Source: Lasiosphaeris hirsuta (taxonomy: Eukaryota > Ascomycota > Sordariomycetes > Sordariales > Lasiosphaeriaceae). Taken from it: 64,000 nucleotides of DNA. Of this stretch, positions 25,017 through 35,973 are shown piece after piece. The translations under genes were made by a program, and so were the position numbers. Numbering within the stretch: position 1 is the first letter of the stretch; every line of letters starts with the position of its first letter. Below the pieces are notes generated by a model. That model was not told the origin of the DNA. It did not search any database and saw nothing but the letters and a program-made list of their open reading frames with translations. The stretch covers positions 1,054,001-1,118,000 of the forward strand of contig JAUKUA010000005.1 of assembly GCA_030549175.1 (NCBI GenBank), read 5' to 3'.

Positions 25017-26304
25017 GTTGGTGGTGAGTTAAGGGCTACCTGATTTGGAAAACATATGCACTTAGGCGAGTTGGCGGGAGGCTTCTTACCGTTTTATCCT
25101 CTGACCCTTGGGTAAATAGATATCGCATACTGCCTACCATAATGATGAATGGCGAGTGAGGGCCGAGCAGCGTTGAGACCTCATCAACGAGCCTCACCAG
25201 GGGTGATACAGCCTTGAACGGTGTGCACTGATATGGGTTGAGAACGTGTGATGGGAGGTTCCGCTGCTGGGCCAAATAAAACTGTCGAGTTGGAGTGGCA
25301 ATTGGGCCAATCTGAAATAATACCCCTAGCTGATATTACTAGAGACACCTAGCATTTTGTGTTGTCAAAGATTGACGGCGTCACCGGTCCCCACCCCGCA
25401 CTCGGCCGGGGCGGACGGTCGGGGGCGAGCGGACCACGCACGGCACGGACCTGTCCCGCAATGCCGAGACACTAGTTAGGTAAGAGGCACCCGGCATTCT
25501 GAATTCTTGGCACTTTGTGTGTGGCACAGACACCCAAGTTCCAACAAACGAATTGAGAAGAAAAAAACTCATCTTGTCATATCCACTCGCTCCTTGCACT
25601 CGGTGCATTCAATGCATCTCCAACGCGCCGCCAGGCCGACAGGTGGAATATGTCCACGGCGGCTCTTCCAATTGCATGTGCTGGAAAGGAAATCTTCACC
25701 GCGCGACCCCCGCAGAACCTGTCAAGTTGCCTGTCGATAAGCAAGGATCATGACAGTAGCCAGCCCTGGGGACCATTGTGTTGGGCCAGACGTTGCCAGA
25801 ACGGGATGGCCTGGCAGGCAGATGACGTTGTGGTTTCTGACATCTGCCTTGCTTTTTTGCTCCCTTTGGCCTTGTCTGGCCTTGCTGACGGGGAACGTAG
25901 GCCCCCCGCTCCCATCCCGCGTCGTGTGAGTCCAGCTCAACTGTATCAACGGCAAGCAGCGACCATGGCCCAGCCCGCGTCGGGAGGCCGAAGCGGCAAC
26001 TAATCTTGCAGCATCCTGTGGGGAGGTGTGAGAACGTGTGCAGGTGGGCTGGGATAGGTGTAAACACCGAGCCACTAAGCTTGTCTCGGTGTCGCCCCTG
26101 GTTTGTGTCAAGGTTTACTATTTATTAGGTTGTGGGAAGTGGACTTATGGGCTGAATGGCTTTTCCAGCATCTTGTGGATTTCTTAATCTAGAGACTTTA
26201 ATTGTTCCGCTGATAACTAATCTCATATTTAAATCTCTGTACCCGCATCTGCCAAGAACATCGTCATCGTCCTGATCACTGTCTTATGCTCGTCAATCGC
26301 AAAC
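25017..26304. other. Intergenic region
   Basis: 1.3 kb between two plus-strand genes. A short GC-rich patch with a CCCCG/CGGGG hairpin lies near 25392-25415. AT-rich sequence near 26140-26250 probably belongs to the promoter of the next gene. No gene is seen. Confidence 0.5.
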
Positions 26305-27738
26305 ATGTCGGCCAAGCCCATTTTCGTCGCCACTCACCCCAGAGCTTGTAAGGACTTCTGAAAGACTCATGATATAAGATATCTCATTCAGAAAAACCAA
26401 TGGCTAACTCCTCACGCAGGCTCTACGGCATTTGAACGTGTGAGTGTCGAAGAGCTGTTTCACAGTAGTTGATGACTCGACGAATGTTGCTGATATCTAC
26501 TTTAGGTGTTTATGACAAGGCGAGATATCTTGAACTGCATCCACGAGCCATTCGGAGATGCGTTTTATTATGGCCCTGAACTTCTCAGCGAGAGGTTCGT
26601 TGATGATAAGGAGACGCGTGAGAAAAGCGGCTTTTCTCATGTCACGTACAAGACGGTCGTAGATACCCTCCAGGGGGAGATTGCAAAGACGGTACGCCCC
26701 CCAAGCCCTCCTATATATAGCCTCTGCCCTATAGAGGCCCCATTGCATGTCTCTCGTGATTGGAGCGGCTTCACTTTTTTTCGTGTTACGAAGCGCGAGA
26801 GCGCAAATCCCTCAAATAGGGGCTTCGAGGGCTTCGCGACCCCTGAATGCCTCACTCCTCAAGAGGCTGCCGCCTCTCTTGACAAAAACAATGCAAGCAG
26901 ACCAAAATTTACTAACACTGCGCTCTAGGACAAACGCGTCTTCATCAAAGACATAATCTACTACCTCTTCACGCCCAACGGCAAGCCCTCCCAAGCCGCG
27001 CCCTCCCTCGCCAACACCCCGGACGACACCACCTCTGGCTTGCCCAACCCCACCGTCATCCCGACCCCCATCCTCCGCCAGTTCCACTTCACCTTCCTGA
27101 TCCGGCACCCGCGCCGCGCCGTGCCGTCCTACTACCGCTGCACGGTGCCGCCCCTGGACAAGGTGACGGGCTTCTACCACTTCCTGCCGCCCGAGGCGGG
27201 CTACGACGAGCTGCGGCGGCTCTTTGACTTTCTGCGGAGCGAGGGCATCGTGGGGCCGCGGCGGGCGGCGGGGAGCGGGGAGGCCGAGGCGAGGGAGCGG
27301 CGGAGCGAGAGCGGTGAGGGCGGCGGTGTTAGCATCACCGTCATTGACGCGGACGACCTGCTAGACAAGCCGGACGAGGTGATTCGGGCGTACTGCGCCG
27401 AGGTGGGCATCGACTATTCGCCGGCGATGCTGCGGTGGGATGACGAGGAGAGCCAGGAGCTTGCTGTGAGGTCGTTCGAGAAGTGGAATGGCTTCCATGA
27501 CGATGCCATTGGGAGCACGTCGTTGAAGCCGAGGACGCATGCTGCGGTATGTTTTTCTTGCTTACCGGCTGCGAATGAGTGGAACTGACAGAGAAAACAG
27601 AAAATCCCCACGGTGGAAGAGGAAGACGAGCAGTGGCGCCAGAAGTTTGGAGAGGAAGCCCAAAAGGTCATCAGGAAATGTGTCAGCGCAAATATCCCCG
27701 ACTACGAGTATCTTAAGTCGTTTGCCATCAAGTTTTGA
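26305..27738 (+). CDS. P-loop sulfotransferase-like protein
   Basis: Exons 26305-26347, 26420-26439, 26506-26691, 26929-27546, 27601-27738; 334 aa. The first exons are very small (43 and 20 bp). The N-terminal ATHPRACSTAF (residues 9-19) is the nucleotide (PAPS)-binding loop of sulfotransferase-fold proteins, and FLIRHPRRAVPSYYR (about 122-136) is the matching 3'-phosphate-binding segment. A charged, Gly/Glu/Arg-rich insert (about 170-190) is a lineage-specific loop. The family is common in ascomycetes and is often annotated as a P-loop hydrolase; whether it moves sulfate is unproven. The third intron is long for this window (237 bp), so an extra small exon or a different splice there cannot be excluded. 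Confidence 0.8.
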
Positions 27739-27938
27739 TTACCCAGGCGTCTTCAAAAAGGGTGTTCCAGGGCCTGTACGAGCGGCGAAAACTTACCTTT
27801 TGTCTTGGGGACTGGATAGGTTGTAATGATATACAGTTAATACAGTAGAAATACAAGTATCTCGAGAGACGGTTACTGGTAGTTTCATACATCCCGTCTC
27901 TCAAGTGCTTGGTTATGCAGACCCAGCATTACCGCATC

Positions 27939-29257
27939 CTACGCCCTGACCTCAGGGGCCGCCTCGGCGGCTGGCTCAGCCAGCATTTCTGGGGCAACCG
28001 ATTCCTCCACGGTTGTCGAATCCGCGGCTACCTCGGGCCACTTCTCCCCCAGCTTCGGGATGCCCAGGATGTGCTCGACGTTGTCCGGCCACTCCCTCGC
28101 GTGGAAGCGAGTCTGCTCCTCGGCCCAGTAGATCTTGGTCTTGTGTAACGTCTTCCACTCCTCGATCTTCTCCATCTCGTGGGTGTAGGTCTTGTTGATC
28201 TTAATCTTCTTGGGCCTCATCTGTGTGCCCTGGGCAGCAGCCGTGGCGCACTTGGCGGCCCATTTCGCCTTTTCTTCCTCGGTTTCCGGAATTACCTCCT
28301 CGGTGACTGTGGTCTTCTTCACCTTAACCTCCATGTCCTTGATGGCCTGCCAGTCCACAAACTTCTTGCCGCCGCCCTCCAAGACTGTTATCCCGAATTT
28401 TAACTTGAGCAAATCCAACGGCGGCTGATCTTCCTTCAACCGCAATGTCAGCCTTGTACCAGGCTTGTGGATCATGACCTCCTTGTCTTTGAGATTGTCC
28501 CAGTCGACCATCCACATCTTGTTGCCCTTGCCGACGCCGCCTAGCACGGCTGCAATATCTGCAACAATATTGGCGCGCTGGTCATTGAGGACCTTGCCAC
28601 GTTCGAGGCGTGACATGTGCAGCAGGCGGTATTCCTCCTCCTTATTCTCGCGGCCCCACTCAAGCTCGTGACGCTTCTTAAACTCGCGCAGTTTCTGGTA
28701 AACGGAGCGGCCGACATCGCCAAGACCTCCTTCAGGGAATTCGATAACAGCCATAGGCCGCCAGTAGTCTTTGCGGAGCTTGGCCGGCACGTTCTTCTTG
28801 CCCGTGTACGGCATCTGGCGGTATCCTTTATTCGACTGCCCACCGTGTTAGCACCCTATCCCCGACACCCAGCCGCCACCCAAGGGAAGAAGGGAAGAAA
28901 ACCCACATCTATCACCCGATGAAACCCCAGCATGACGTGTCCCTCGTGGGTGTGATTATGAATCCAGATCTTGGTGCCATGCTCCGGGAAGTGCCCATGG
29001 ACTCTCCCCTCCTCGTCGACCGCCGGCTTCTTGACACTCGGTCTCCGGATGCGCACCGGCATCGGCGTCTTCTCGCCGGTATACCCAGCCTCGATGGCAA
29101 GGTCGGGCTCACCACCGCGCATGGCCGTCCTCCGCACGGCGTGCGCCTGTCGCGCCCCGATTATCCTGGTGACCGACACCGATGACGCACCAACCATCGC
29201 TAGCCGGCGACACGCCGCTGGCGCCGCACCGGCGACTGCGTGCTGTAGCGAGTTCAT
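27939..29257 (-). CDS. mhr1: Mitochondrial large ribosomal subunit protein mL67 (Mhr1 family)
   Basis: Exons 29257-28907 and 28835-27939; one 71-bp intron with a GTGGGT donor and a GCTAAC branch-like motif; 415 aa. The first 45 residues are rich in Ala, Arg and Ser with no acidic residue, as expected of a mitochondrial presequence. The core (HGTKIWIHNH, MPYTGKKNVPAKLRKDYWRP, VGRSVYQKLREFK) matches the Mhr1 / mitochondrial-recombination-regulator family. In yeast Mhr1 is both a mitoribosome component (mL67) and a factor in mtDNA recombination. The C-terminus is extended by an Ala/Glu-rich tail. It lies in tandem with hsp104, 681 bp apart. Confidence 0.8.
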
Positions 29258-29938
29258 GATGTGAGATGGCTGATGCTAGAGGCCGCGCCGCGCCGTATTC
29301 GAGCTCGCTGTCGTCAACTTCGTGCTTATTCCGGGGACTCGCTGCCGGGGCCGTCTAATTCTTCGTGGGCTGCTGCCGTCGCTCCCCCTTGCCCGGATGC
29401 AGAGCGTATCGGTTTGGTGGGAGGGCGGTGTTTCTTAGAGGTTTGGCTACGTTGCGGTGCTTAGCGTCACACTGCTCCGAACATTTTTTGACGAGCACTC
29501 AATTGCAGTCGTTCATTGGCTATTAATTGTGGGTCCATCGAACCCCGTTCCATCCATTCCAACCCGTCAACACACCCCCATCCGTTTTCTTCTCGGCGAC
29601 ACGGTTATCTTTTTCCCATTTCGGTTTATCATCACCAGCAAATACATTCATTCAACATGGTTTTATCGTACAATACATCTTCATTTTATGGTCCTAGGGT
29701 AGTCAGGCTATCTCTAGAAGTCCAGACTAAAACCTCTAATCATCATGATTGTAAACTCCAGCAAAGCACAAAAAACCATGACCCGCCTCCTTTTCCCATG
29801 GCTGCGAAAAAGAAAAAAAAATCGTTTTCATAATCCATCTCGTCGTAACTTCTCATCACTGAATACTGCTGCCTGTTAGATGGTTGCAACCCGTGATAGT
29901 AATCACGCAGCAAAAGCACGCGGCATAACCACATGTGC
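29258..29938. other. Intergenic region between hsp104 stop and mL67 start
   Basis: 681 bp. The part next to hsp104 is AT-rich (near 29590-29830, with an A-rich stretch at 29806-29821) and probably holds its 3' UTR. The rest should contain the mL67 promoter. No CDS is seen. Confidence 0.5.
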
Positions 29939-32725
29939 TTACGAATTATAGATGTCCTCATCCATTGAGTCGGGTGCAATCTCTTCCACTGCCTCTTCCT
30001 CATCGTCGATCATCATGTCCTCATCCTCATTGTCTCCCACATCGGGGTGGTTGGAAAGAACCGCGACCTTTCCGCCAATGACCTCGACACGAGCCACCTC
30101 GCCATCGCGGATGTTACCGCGGAGAATCAAGATTGCCATCCGGTTGAGGACCTCCTTCTCTAGCAGCCTCTGTAAAGGTCTGGCTCCGTATGCCGGCGAG
30201 TATCCGGCAGCTCCTAGCTTGTCCTTGGCTTCTTCCGAAACTCTGATCGTAACGTTTCGGTCATTGTCGTATAGCCGCTTCTGGATCTCGGTAATCCGGA
30301 GGTCGACAATCTTGCGAATCTCCTTCCTCGTGAGACGATTGAAGATGACAATCGAGTTGATGCGGTTGAGAAACTCAGGGAGGAAGTAGTTGCGGAGAGC
30401 GCCCATGACAAGCTCCCGAGTAGTAGGATCGATTCTACCGTCTCTTCCAGTTGGGCGGGCAAGGAAATCGGCGCCGAGATTCGATGTCATGACCACAATA
30501 CAGTTCTTGGCATCAACGATACGGCCTTGGCCATCGGTGATGCGGCCGTCATCCATCAGCTGAAGAAGAACCGTCAAAACTTCTTTTGCCGCCTTCTCGA
30601 CCTCGTCGAACAGGAGGATCGAGAACGGCTTGCGGCGTAGAGCCTCGGTCAACTGTCCACCAGCATCATGTCCAACATATCCGGGTGGAGCGCCGATCAT
30701 TCGACTGAGCGAGTGACGCTCTTGGTACTCTGACATGTCAAACCGAATCATGGCCTTTGCGTCGTCGAACAGGAACTCCGCTAGAGCCTTGGTGAGGAGT
30801 GTCTTACCAGTTCCCGATGGACCGCAGAACAGGAAGCTGGGCGGTTGGTTAGGGTTGGAAAGGCCAGAACGCTGCAGTCTGATGGCGTTGGAAACGGACT
30901 GCACAGCCTCCTTTTGACCAATGACAATCTTTCCAAGAGCTTGCTCCATGCGAAGGAGCTTCTCCTTCTCCGATGTTCTGAGTCGAGTCACAGGAATGCC
31001 AGTCCATCGAGCCACGATTTCATTGATTTGGTCGGGTCCCACAACGTCAGTGACCATCGAGCCACCCGAATCACCGCCAGTTGCGTTGAGTGCGGCGTCA
31101 GCTGCTGCCTTATCCCGCTCGAGCTTCTTGATGACTTGCTCCTGCTCGGGGATAGCATAGTACTGCAGGTCTGCAGCCTTGCCATGATCTCCCATTCTGC
31201 TGGCTTCCTCGGCTTTGACTTTGAGGGCTTCCAACTTCAGCTTGGCTTCCTGGATATCTTTTCCGCGCTGTTTCTCCCTCTCGTACTTCTCGCGCAGTGG
31301 TCTCAACTCTTCCTCAACGTTCTGGGCATCCTGCTTGGCTTGAGCAAGTCGTGCTTTGGAAGCGTCATCCTTTTCGCGGGTCAGGGCGTGAATCTCGATC
31401 TTCAGCTGGCGCAGCTTGCGCTCCAAGGAGTCGATAATTTCTGGTTGAGATTCGCGGGCGACACGGACTGCGGCGGCAGCCTCATCTATCAAGTCAACAG
31501 CAGAATCGGGCAGTCTTCGCTGTGTTAGGTACCGGGCTGCCAGGTTCGCAGCAGCCACGATGGCGCTGTCGGCAATGTTGACACCATGATGAACTTCGTA
31601 CTTTTCCTTCAAGCCACGAAGAATCGAGACGGTCTCGGGGATTGTCGGCTCCTTGACAATGACTTGCTGGAAACGACGCTCGAATGCAGCATCTTTCTCG
31701 ATATACTTGCGGTACTCGGCCAAAGTCGTAGCGCCAATACAGTGAAGCTGCCCTCGGGCTAGCATTGGCTTCAGCAAGTTGGCGGCATCCATACCTCCTT
31801 CTCCAGATGAGCCGGCGCCCATGAGCAAATGGATCTCATCGACGAAGAGAACAATCATCTCCTTTGACTCGGTGATCTCTTTCAAAACTCCCTTCATCCG
31901 CTCCTCGAACTCTCCTCGGTACTTGCTGCCTGCCACCAGCGCACCGACGTCGAGGGAAAGAAGTTTGCAGGCCGCGAGGTTGTCGGGGACATCGGCATTG
32001 ACAATTCGCTGGGCAAGGCCCTCCACCACCGTTGTCTTTCCAACACCTGGCTCGCCAATAAGCACCGGGTTGTTCTTCGTTCGGCGCGAGAGAATGCGAA
32101 TAACGCGTCTAATCTCCTCCTCACGACCAATAACAGGGTCGATCTTGCCCTCTCTCGCCATGGAGGTCATGTCGATGGTGAATTTAGCAAGGTTCTCGTT
32201 CTCTGACTCGGTATCGGCATTTCGCGAGTCGACACGCTTTGTGCCCCGAATGGTCGTGATGGCATCCTGGACCAGTTTCGGCTTGGGAATATTGGCCTCC
32301 TTCAACGCGGTCTGGATTGAAGAGTCCTCAGACAATGCTGTGATAAGGTGGTCAACAGCGATGAATGTGTCTTTCTGTACCTTCTGCAGCTCCATCGCCT
32401 TGCGGAGGACGTTGTTGAACGAGGGCGCCATCGAAACTTGGTCCGGAGGGGGATCTTGGCTAGGCAGGCGGACCAGAGTCTTCTTGAGGGCGCGGTCGAA
32501 GAGCTGAGGGTCGCCATGGGCGCGTTCAATAACTTGTCGCATGAGAGAGCTTGTTGTTCCCGGCGGCGGATTTTGCTGATCTTTGCTGAGGTCGGGGAGG
32601 GGGTCAAGAAGAGCGACGGCCAGGTGGACGGGCAGCAGCTGTGAGTGAGCATACTGCTCGGCCAGGGCCATGGCATCCTCGAGGGACTTCTTGGCCCGGT
32701 CGGTAAACTCCATTTTGGAATTCAT
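29939..32725 (-). CDS. hsp104: Hsp104/ClpB-family disaggregase
   Basis: Intronless, 928 aa, close to the usual Hsp104/Hsp98 length of about 900-930. Clp-N repeats occupy residues about 1-160. AAA1 has Walker A GEPGVGKT (224-231) and Walker B ending VDEIH (295-299). A coiled-coil middle domain covers about 425-545. AAA2 has Walker A GPSGTGKT (635-642), and the pore loop GYVG and LFDEVE motif are present. The protein is a cytosolic/nuclear hexameric ATPase that threads aggregated proteins with Hsp70/Hsp40. The C-terminus is strongly acidic and ends MDEDIYNS, unlike the DDLD end of yeast Hsp104. The absence of introns is common in strongly heat-induced genes, where splicing would fail. N. crassa calls this protein Hsp98. 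Confidence 0.97.
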   Translation of the reverse strand: MNSKMEFTDRAKKSLEDAMALAEQYAHSQLLPVHLAVALLDPLPDLSKDQQNPPPGTTSSLMRQVIERAHGDPQLFDRALKKTLVRLPSQDPPPDQVSMAPSFNNVLRKAMELQKVQKDTFIAVDHLITALSEDSSIQTALKEANIPKPKLVQDAITTIRGTKRVDSRNADTESENENLAKFTIDMTSMAREGKIDPVIGREEEIRRVIRILSRRTKNNPVLIGEPGVGKTTVVEGLAQRIVNADVPDNLAACKLLSLDVGALVAGSKYRGEFEERMKGVLKEITESKEMIVLFVDEIHLLMGAGSSGEGGMDAANLLKPMLARGQLHCIGATTLAEYRKYIEKDAAFERRFQQVIVKEPTIPETVSILRGLKEKYEVHHGVNIADSAIVAAANLAARYLTQRRLPDSAVDLIDEAAAAVRVARESQPEIIDSLERKLRQLKIEIHALTREKDDASKARLAQAKQDAQNVEEELRPLREKYEREKQRGKDIQEAKLKLEALKVKAEEASRMGDHGKAADLQYYAIPEQEQVIKKLERDKAAADAALNATGGDSGGSMVTDVVGPDQINEIVARWTGIPVTRLRTSEKEKLLRMEQALGKIVIGQKEAVQSVSNAIRLQRSGLSNPNQPPSFLFCGPSGTGKTLLTKALAEFLFDDAKAMIRFDMSEYQERHSLSRMIGAPPGYVGHDAGGQLTEALRRKPFSILLFDEVEKAAKEVLTVLLQLMDDGRITDGQGRIVDAKNCIVVMTSNLGADFLARPTGRDGRIDPTTRELVMGALRNYFLPEFLNRINSIVIFNRLTRKEIRKIVDLRITEIQKRLYDNDRNVTIRVSEEAKDKLGAAGYSPAYGARPLQRLLEKEVLNRMAILILRGNIRDGEVARVEVIGGKVAVLSNHPDVGDNEDEDMMIDDEEEAVEEIAPDSMDEDIYNS

Positions 32726-33783
32726 CTCGAGTTCCGGTCTGCGCTTTCAACGCAGAGTTTGATATTTTCTTGGTACAGGTACGGGTTGTTATTGCAGCAA
32801 AAAAAAAAAAAAAGAAGAAAAGGTAGATCGTTTGGAAGCTCTGTGACGTCAGGCTTCGAATTATTCGCCGTTTCTGCCAGTTGAGTTGCAGCTATTTTCT
32901 TATTGCAGGATGAATATTGCTACTTGTGGTGCAGGAAGAGTGAGAGCATGCCACTGCGGAAGACAAACAGTGAATTTATTATGATAGAACGGTGGGGAGG
33001 AAGGAGTGTAGCTCCGTATTTTGGTGCCCGAGATGGCTGGCAAGGAAATGGCACGATGAAGCGAGCAGGTGTGAGAGCCTTCAAGACATCATCCCGCATC
33101 CTCCAGAAAGAGCTCGAAGGTTCACAGAGCGAGCGCGGGGTAGTTGCCCACTTGCTGTTGGCTGCCTTGGTCCAAACGACCAATCAGCGCCATGATCAGG
33201 TGCGCTGGGCGTTACTCAGTCTCAATCAAGCTAGCACGGGCACATTGGTACCTTACCTAGTCGCCTGAGGTTAGCTGAGCCTGCAGGTCCAAGCTTTCAG
33301 AATGTTGGCCATCACGTCACTGCCTTTGCTCGAGACACTCTCACACAGGAAGCTCCTTATTCGTGTCGTGACAGTGGGTTGACCGTTCGCGGGGTAGCTA
33401 AAAGCTCACCATACTACCATCGGCTTCGAAGCCAATTTCAATAAGGGAGCAGCTTACTCTGAAAAAAGGAGCTTCAATTGAGTATTTTCTACCAGCAGAT
33501 GTTCGTGTGTCTCACGCGATTGTCAGCAGCTTATGGCTCCTGACTCTAAGTTGAGTGACCATTCGGCATTCTTCAGTGTCAAAGCTACAAAGCTAGGCCC
33601 TACGTGAGCCAGCGTAATCATGACTTTCTTCGCAAAAGCTGAAGCATATTGATTGGTGACGATCAGTCTATAAACTGCCCTTGGAAGAAAAAATCGCTTC
33701 GTCGAAGACGACCGTGTGATTGCTGAACAAAACCACGGCTGACATTGATGCTACTCAAGCATATCAGGTGCTTTAAAAAGCCA
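32726..33783. other. hsp104 promoter region and flanking intergenic DNA
   Basis: 1.06 kb between the hsp104 start and the broken gene. It holds a run of 15 A at 32799-32813 in the leader and a two-unit heat-shock-element-like site near 33116. No intact gene is visible. Confidence 0.5.
33116..33123. promoter_or_regulatory. Candidate heat shock element (two units)
   Basis: GAAGGTTC matches the inverted GAAnnTTC unit of an HSE about 390 bp upstream of the hsp104 ATG. Only two perfect units are present; the adjoining unit (CAGAG) is imperfect. A TTCGAATTATTC sequence near 32850 is a second, poorer match. Confidence 0.3.
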
Positions 33784-35086
33784 ATGGCCTCCGCAATCAA
33801 TACACAGCGCTTCAAAGAAGCAACTCGACTTGTCTACGGACCTCCCGAGGGTCTCTTTGAGGATGCTTGCCCGCACTTGGGTCCCGCCCGAGAAGCCCGG
33901 AGCCGGAGGCCATCGGGGTCGGTATTTGTGGACCGACGCATTTGGCATTATCAACTTCATTACCCTCTCCAAGGAAACATCATCGCCCATATATTTGATA
34001 CTGGCGAAGCGACTCGTTAGTGCAGTTCACGACGTCTTGGGACGCACCCGTGATGGACCGGCCAGGCTTCCTAGAGCAACTGATGATAAGCCCCTGAAGG
34101 GCGGTCTACGGATAGGCAATATGGATGCCCAAGGTGGTGACTGTGTGGGCAGTACCATCAATGCCTCACGTTGTGGATGTTTGCACTGAACCGGCTGGCT
34201 CTGGCGACGAGCGAAAGGTGTACAATCAGTTCGGGGTCCAGCTTGCCAGGGCGGTTCATCCCCATTTTGTCAAGCATAGGGAAGGGGGCGATGGGCTTCG
34301 AATGGTCTGGAAGATATCCACCAATATGAAAACGGTGCTTGTGCCATCCGAGGGCTACCTTGACGCCGCGACAGGGTTCGGTATCTATCGTCTTCTCGAG
34401 CGGGCCGCTGAGCTTCTCTACGGACCACCGTCAGGGGTCCTTATCGACGAGATTTCGAAATATCGCCAGCTCATGAGCCACGAGGGCAAGCTAAAGGCCA
34501 ACTACGACCCGCTTGATCTGGGCATGGGCCTTTGGGTGTGCCACTTTTTCCGGGACGAGGATTGGGCCCGGACCCTGGGCAGCCAGAGTCTCGAGATTGC
34601 GCCGATCATTGTTGGTGAAAAAGGGGCCTCATGGCGCAGAGCGTTAGCCGTCGGCTGGCGTTTAGGGAGTTTGGAACCTGTTTAGGCCTCGGATGCTACG
34701 GTGTCGACGGGGATCTGAAGGAGGGCTTGACAGTTGTTATCGACTTCTGGCAGAAGCTCGTTGATGATCTGTCGGACGAAAATTTACGTCCGATTACGCT
34801 TGTCATGTATGCTGCCGCACTTGTCCCCAGAGGTGAGCCTATCCGATTCTTAGGAAGCATTCTCGCAGAATTTGCTGACAGAACGTGTGGCAGCTTTTCA
34901 CGAAGGGTGTGTGCTCAGAGTATTGGTATTGGCTATACAGGGGATGTTCCCCCTGACGCAACCTCCATCGTGGTTGATCGCGATTGCAGGCTGAGGGGGT
35001 TTTATTGGGTCTCAGGATCTCGTAACCAATATGTGATTACTGGCGGTCAAGGCCAGAGATTGTCGAGCCTTCAGTTTGCTGCCTAG
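33784..35086 (+). pseudogene. Decayed six-hairpin glycosidase-like gene with four frame changes
   Basis: Contiguous homology-like segments read in successive frames: 33784 to about 33880 (VYGPPEG), about 33880-34140 (LWTDAFGIINF, VLGRTRDG), about 34147-34190 (GQYHQ, LTLWMFALNRLALAT), about 34190-34660 (ERKVYNQF, RMVWKIS, VPSEGYLD, DPLDLGM) and about 34660-35086 (FGTCLGLGCYG, LVMYAAALVPR). The segments run on in the expected order with almost no sequence missing at the joins, so introns do not explain the shifts; at least four small indels do. The motifs recall a conserved fungal/bacterial family of alpha-alpha-toroid proteins of unknown substrate; this match is from memory. An alternative is sequencing error, but four errors in 1.3 kb next to clean genes is unlikely. 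Confidence 0.7.
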
Positions 35087-35973
35087 CACACAAGAGAGGC
35101 CAGTTTCGGGACCGTTAAGGCTCAGGAGATAACGGGACACTCCCGTCCGTCCTTCCACATCCCAGACAACGCAAATACATTGGAAAACGGGGTGCGCTAA
35201 TTCACTGCTGGCTTAGAGCTGGGCAGCTCGGTCAGAGAACACCACTTAGCATCCGCTTCAAAACAGGAGCCACATTCAGGTTCCTACTAAAAGCATATTG
35301 TCCCTCTGGTGTACTTCTGACGGCCTACTCGCCGCCTTTCCACGGCTCGAAAGGGGCTACTGTAGGCTCAGCAAAAGGGTTTCAAAACGCAGGGCTTGTT
35401 GGTATATTAATCACTTTTACACTCGATAGCAAATAAACGAACGCTGGGCTGTTACTCCTGCCACACTTTTTGCCGGAGGAAGCTTCCTGATTTCCTCCCC
35501 CCCCTCCCCAAAAACCCAAGCTTGAGGGCACGTTCGACGTCGAGTTGAAAATTTCTGTGTGACGAGTGTTATTGGTAGATTTTGCTTGATTCATCCGATT
35601 TCCATCGGATGTTCGAACTGCTACTAAAAAGAAGAAACACCATCCAATACCACACATATATGCACCCTCGTGATTTAACATCGCGATGATACTCGTATTT
35701 GGGTTGCAGTTGCGGCCAAGGCAATAGCTGCCGCGATTTACACACCAATCCGATGGCACCACTGGGGGCCGCCACAAGCCTGCGGTTGGATCCGGCTAGC
35801 TGTCTCGCCTCTAGCCGTCGTTGGTGTCCACTCGTCCGCCTCAACATCCAACCGTGGCAAACTCCCACACCACGTCGGCAACATCCGTAACAGCGTGCCC
35901 GAACCCGCCTCTTGCGCGCCCTCTTCCATCCGCTTGATTGACTACTTCTCTGACCGGTTCGATGTAAGCCTCC
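35087..35973. other. Intergenic region
   Basis: 887 bp between the broken gene and the PrpF gene. A C-rich tract lies near 35497-35510. An antisense open frame overlapping the PrpF start is a shadow. No gene is supported. Confidence 0.5.

Noticed and set aside
30845..32507. Long plus-strand frames antisense to hsp104
   Set aside because: They mirror the codon structure of hsp104, a common effect in GC-rich genes.
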